A stretch of DNA of 8,649 nt from Halanaerobium sp. (GTDB lineage Bacteria; Bacillota; Halanaerobiia; Halanaerobiales; Halanaerobiaceae): assembly GCA_003070825.1 (NCBI GenBank), contig QBLP01000112.1, positions 1 to 8,649 of the forward strand. Direction: 5' to 3'. Every line of letters starts with the position of its first letter. Within the stretch, counting starts at the first letter, position 1. Under the pieces are notes generated by a model. The model had not been told where the DNA came from and did no database searches. It saw only the letters and a program-made list of their open reading frames with translations. The position numbers and the translations under genes are program-made. Shown here in pieces: positions 6,099-8,649 of the stretch.

Positions 6099-7529
6099 AT
6101 GAGAGATTTAAGTCTTTTAACAGATTTTTATCAGCTGACTATGGCCCAGGGATACTGTGAAAAAGGAAAAACAGAAAAGGCAGTATTTGATCTTTTTTAC
6201 AGAGATAATCCCAGTGGTAATGGTTATGCTATTTTTGCTGGTTTAGAACAGATCATTGAATTTGTAGAGAATTTAGAGTTTAAAGAGGATGATATTGAAT
6301 ATTTAAGGAGTCAGGGATTTAAAGAGAGATTTTTAGATTATCTAAAAGATTTTCAATTTACAGGTGATATTTATTCAGTACCGGAAGGCAGTGTTGTTTT
6401 TCCGAAAGAACCACTGCTTAAAGTAGAGGCACCTATACTGCAGGCCCAGTTATTAGAAACCCCACTTTTAAATTTTATTAACCATCAGGCATTAATTGCT
6501 ACTAAAGCAGCCAGAATTAATGAGGCAGCTCAGGGGAAGAATGTGCTGGAATTTGGCCTGAGGCGGGCCCACGGACCGGATGCAGGCATTTATGGAGCAA
6601 GAGCTGCTGTAATTGGTGGCTGTTCAGGGACTTCCAATGTCTTAACCGGTAAGAAATTTGGAGTTAAGGTTAGTGGCACCCATGCTCACAGCTGGGTCAT
6701 GAGTTTTGAAAGCGAACTGGAAGCTTTTCGGACCTATGCTGAAAATTTTCCCAATAGTGCTATTCTCCTGGTTGATACCTATGATACTTTAAAATCTGGA
6801 GTTCCTAATGCAATTAAAGTTTTTAAAGAGATGAAGGAAAAAGGAATTGATTCAGATCTATTTGGAATTAGACTGGATAGTGGAGACTTAGCCTACCTTT
6901 CTAAAGCGGCCAGAAAAATGCTTGATCAGGCAGGTCTGGAAGATGCAGTGATAGTCGCATCCAATAATCTTGATGAAGATATTATAACTTCACTTAACCT
7001 GCAGGGTGCTCAGATTGATCTCTATGGGGTGGGGACAAAACTAATTACTTCCTATGACTGTCCTGCTTTTGGCGCAGTTTATAAGATGAGCGAGTATAAT
7101 GAGCAGCCCAAAATTAAGCTTTCTGATAATATTGAAAAGATGACCGATCCAGGAAATAAAAAATTGATTAGAATTTATGATAAAAAGCAGAGTGAAATCA
7201 GAGCAGATTTGATTGCCCTTGAGGAAGAGAAAATTAGTGCAGATAAAGATTTAGTTTTATTTGATGCCAGAGATACCTGGAAAACTACTACCCTTAAAAA
7301 GGGTAATTATGAACTTAGAGAAATGATGGAACCAATTTTTAAAAATGGTAAATTAGTTTATGATTCTCCATCAGTGGCTGAAATTAAAGAGTATGCAGAA
7401 AAGGAAAAAGAAAGTCTGGGAGCAGAATATAAAAGATTGACCAATCCCCACATAATGAAGGTAGATCTCTCAGATGAACTATATGAATTAAAGCAAAAAC
7501 TTATTCAGGAAAATAAAATAGAAAAATAA
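6099..7529 (+). CDS. pncB: Nicotinate phosphoribosyltransferase
   Basis: 476 residues. It catalyses ATP-assisted condensation of nicotinate with PRPP to nicotinate mononucleotide, the entry step of the Preiss-Handler NAD salvage route (EC 6.3.4.21). Landmarks are the N-terminal LLTDFYQLTMAQGY (6-19), EFGLRRAHGPDAG (151-163), the active-site SGTHAHSW (192-199) with the phosphorylatable histidine H197, FGIRLDSGDL (255-264) and the phosphate-binding YGVGTKL (309-315). It looks intact and full length for the longer bacterial NAPRTase group. The start is taken as ATG 6099 because the protein then begins MRDLSLLTD, as homologues do. In-frame TTG 6084 and GTG 6087 exist, and the SD is weak (AAGGTTGG, 6080-6087), so the start is the least certain in the window. 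A TATAAT at 6059-6064 has no good -35. The next gene begins 44 bases downstream. Confidence 0.94.
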   Translation: MRDLSLLTDFYQLTMAQGYCEKGKTEKAVFDLFYRDNPSGNGYAIFAGLEQIIEFVENLEFKEDDIEYLRSQGFKERFLDYLKDFQFTGDIYSVPEGSVVFPKEPLLKVEAPILQAQLLETPLLNFINHQALIATKAARINEAAQGKNVLEFGLRRAHGPDAGIYGARAAVIGGCSGTSNVLTGKKFGVKVSGTHAHSWVMSFESELEAFRTYAENFPNSAILLVDTYDTLKSGVPNAIKVFKEMKEKGIDSDLFGIRLDSGDLAYLSKAARKMLDQAGLEDAVIVASNNLDEDIITSLNLQGAQIDLYGVGTKLITSYDCPAFGAVYKMSEYNEQPKIKLSDNIEKMTDPGNKKLIRIYDKKQSEIRADLIALEEEKISADKDLVLFDARDTWKTTTLKKGNYELREMMEPIFKNGKLVYDSPSVAEIKEYAEKEKESLGAEYKRLTNPHIMKVDLSDELYELKQKLIQENKIEK

Positions 7530-7573
7530 AATTTTAGAGTTGAACCTGATACTAAAAAGGGGGAACTATAATT

Positions 7574-8630
7574 ATGGTTAACAAAAAAGAAAGAGCTAAA
7601 GGTGCTTTGATGGGTGCTTTTATTGGAGAAGCTCTTGGTGTTGGACCCCACTGGTATTATGATCTGGAAGATATGCGAGAAGAATATGGTGACTGGATTG
7701 ATGATTATACTGAACCTAAGGCTGACAGATATCACGGAGGTCTTAAGGCTGGAGAAATATCTCAGGCTGGAATTCTACTTAAAATGATGACTGAGCATTT
7801 AATTGAAAATGATGGCTATGATCAGGCTGCTTTCTGTAAAATGATGGACGAAGATTTTTTGCCTAAAATCTCCGGGAAGGCGATGGCTGGACCTGGAGGA
7901 TATACAAGTCAGTCAATGCGCCATCTCTGGCGGGCAAGGGTGAAAAATAAACTACCCTGGGATCAGGTAGCAGGTAATGCTGATACTACTGAGGCAATTG
8001 AAAGAAATATTGCTCAGGCAATTTTTTATGCAGAAGATCTTGAAGATTTGAGTCTGAATATTACTGAAAATACAGCTTTAACTCAGGCTGATAATCTGAT
8101 TGGATCTTTAACTGTAGCCTACAGTTCAGTGCTTGCTCTTTTGATTCGGGGAGAAAAACTTGATCCGGAAATTTCTAAAAAACTAATGCAGGCTGTAGAT
8201 CAGGGTAAATTACCCTTCCATAAGGTAACTTCTGATAATTTAAATCCACCTGCAGGAGATAAGATGGTCAAAGAGTCTGACCTCTATGGTGAGGGGGTCT
8301 TTGCCTCTCCTGATGGATTGCTTTCCCCTTCTTATATGGCTCGAGCAGCTGAGGATCAGAATATAGTAATTGAGCCTGCCTGGAAAGCTTCAATTGTTTA
8401 CGGAATGCCCTGTGCAATTTATCATATGCTGCCTGCAGTTTATTATCTAGCTGCTAGATTTAAAGATGATTTTGAAGCAGGAGTGCTCAATGCCCTTAAT
8501 GGAGGCGGCCAGAATCAGGTGAGAACAATGCTGACCGGTGCCTTAATCGGAGCTCAGGTTGGTTTTCCCAGGATCCCAGAAAGATTTATTGAAGGATTAC
8601 AGCAGAAAGATGAATTGCTCAGCTTAACTG
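7574..8630 (+). CDS. ADP-ribosylglycohydrolase-fold protein (crystallin J1-like subgroup), C-terminus cut by window end
   Basis: Open to the right end with no stop codon: 352 genomic codons, then adapter sequence. ATG 7574 follows an AAGGGGG SD (7557-7563) with ten-base spacing. The ADP-ribosylglycohydrolase fold is suggested by GALMGAFIGEALG at 10-22 (canonical GxxxGxxxGDAxG), HGGLKAGEIS at 54-63 (canonical TDDT region) and GGQNQVRTMLTGALIGA at 311-327 (canonical GGDTDTxAAxxGAxxGA), followed by IPERFIEGL. In all three places the metal-binding acidic residues are replaced: E19 for Asp, AGEIS for TDDT, and Gln-Asn-Gln for Asp-Thr-Asp. Such proteins form a distinct subgroup, with GPHWYYDLE at 24-32, usually annotated only by fold. 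Ordinary Mg2+-dependent ADP-ribose hydrolysis is therefore doubtful. Its position 44 bases after pncB suggests an NAD-related role (inference). Little of the C-terminus is missing, since the IPERFI segment is normally near the end. Confidence 0.85.
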
Positions 8631-8649
8631 CTGTCTCTTATACACATCT
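8631..8649. other. Tn5/Nextera mosaic-end adapter (sequencing artefact)
   Basis: The last 19 bases, CTGTCTCTTATACACATCT, are exactly the reverse complement of the Tn5 mosaic end used in tagmentation libraries. They abut the window end precisely. They are not genomic, and the codons they appear to add to the last gene (AVSYTH) are spurious. Confidence 0.96.

Noticed and set aside
7505..7735. Minus-strand open frame of 76 codons spanning the pncB end and the next gene start
   Set aside because: Overlaps two supported plus-strand genes and the SD between them; its low-complexity Ser/Phe-rich translation looks like a shadow.
8631..8649. A genuine Tn5/IS50 transposon end
   Set aside because: The match is the hyperactive mosaic end used in library kits rather than a natural IS50 end, and it stops flush with the contig end with no transposon sequence following, which points to an adapter.

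Overview
This AT-rich window carries seven complete protein genes and one gene cut by the right end. It looks like part of an anaerobic, halophilic low-GC bacterium of the Halanaerobiales type. That placement is an inference from AT-rich codon use, very strong AGGAGG-type ribosome binding sites, frequent TTG starts, acidic soluble proteins and a K+ uptake gene. No marker gene is present to prove it. The right end is not genomic: the last 19 bases are the Tn5/Nextera mosaic-end adapter, so this is a draft or metagenomic contig with an untrimmed end.

Left part (1-3137). A minus-strand dps gene (ferritin-like mini-ferritin) ends in a perfect GC-rich palindrome at the very start of the window. 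It is driven by a good sigma-A promoter overlaid by a Fur/PerR-like inverted repeat. Divergent from it is a TrkH-type K+ transporter membrane subunit, whose real start is most likely a TTG behind a strong SD, not the upstream ATG. Convergent with trkH is htpX, a membrane zinc metalloprotease. A long hairpin separates the two. This HtpX appears to lack about 18-20 residues just after the HEXXH motif, where the third transmembrane segment normally lies.

Right part (3310-8630). Six plus-strand genes follow one another with gaps of 16 to 62 bases and no visible terminator, so they may form one transcription unit: a maltose/galactoside-type O-acetyltransferase (maa), an unrecognised membrane-anchored protein with two possible Sm-like barrels, a MIF-type tautomerase with N-terminal proline, a ZntB-like CorA-family transporter, nicotinate phosphoribosyltransferase (pncB), and an ADP-ribosylglycohydrolase-fold protein. 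The last has lost the canonical metal-binding Asp motifs and is missing its extreme C-terminus.

The genes fit a theme of envelope, ion and stress homeostasis (Dps, TrkH, HtpX, ZntB) plus NAD salvage (PncB). The neighbouring ADP-ribosylglycohydrolase-like protein suggests, but does not prove, a link to ADP-ribose metabolism. No CRISPR array, insertion sequence, rRNA or tRNA was seen. No gene-free stretch exceeds 300 bases; the longest is the dps-trkH divergent region (481-716), which holds two promoters and one operator-like palindrome.
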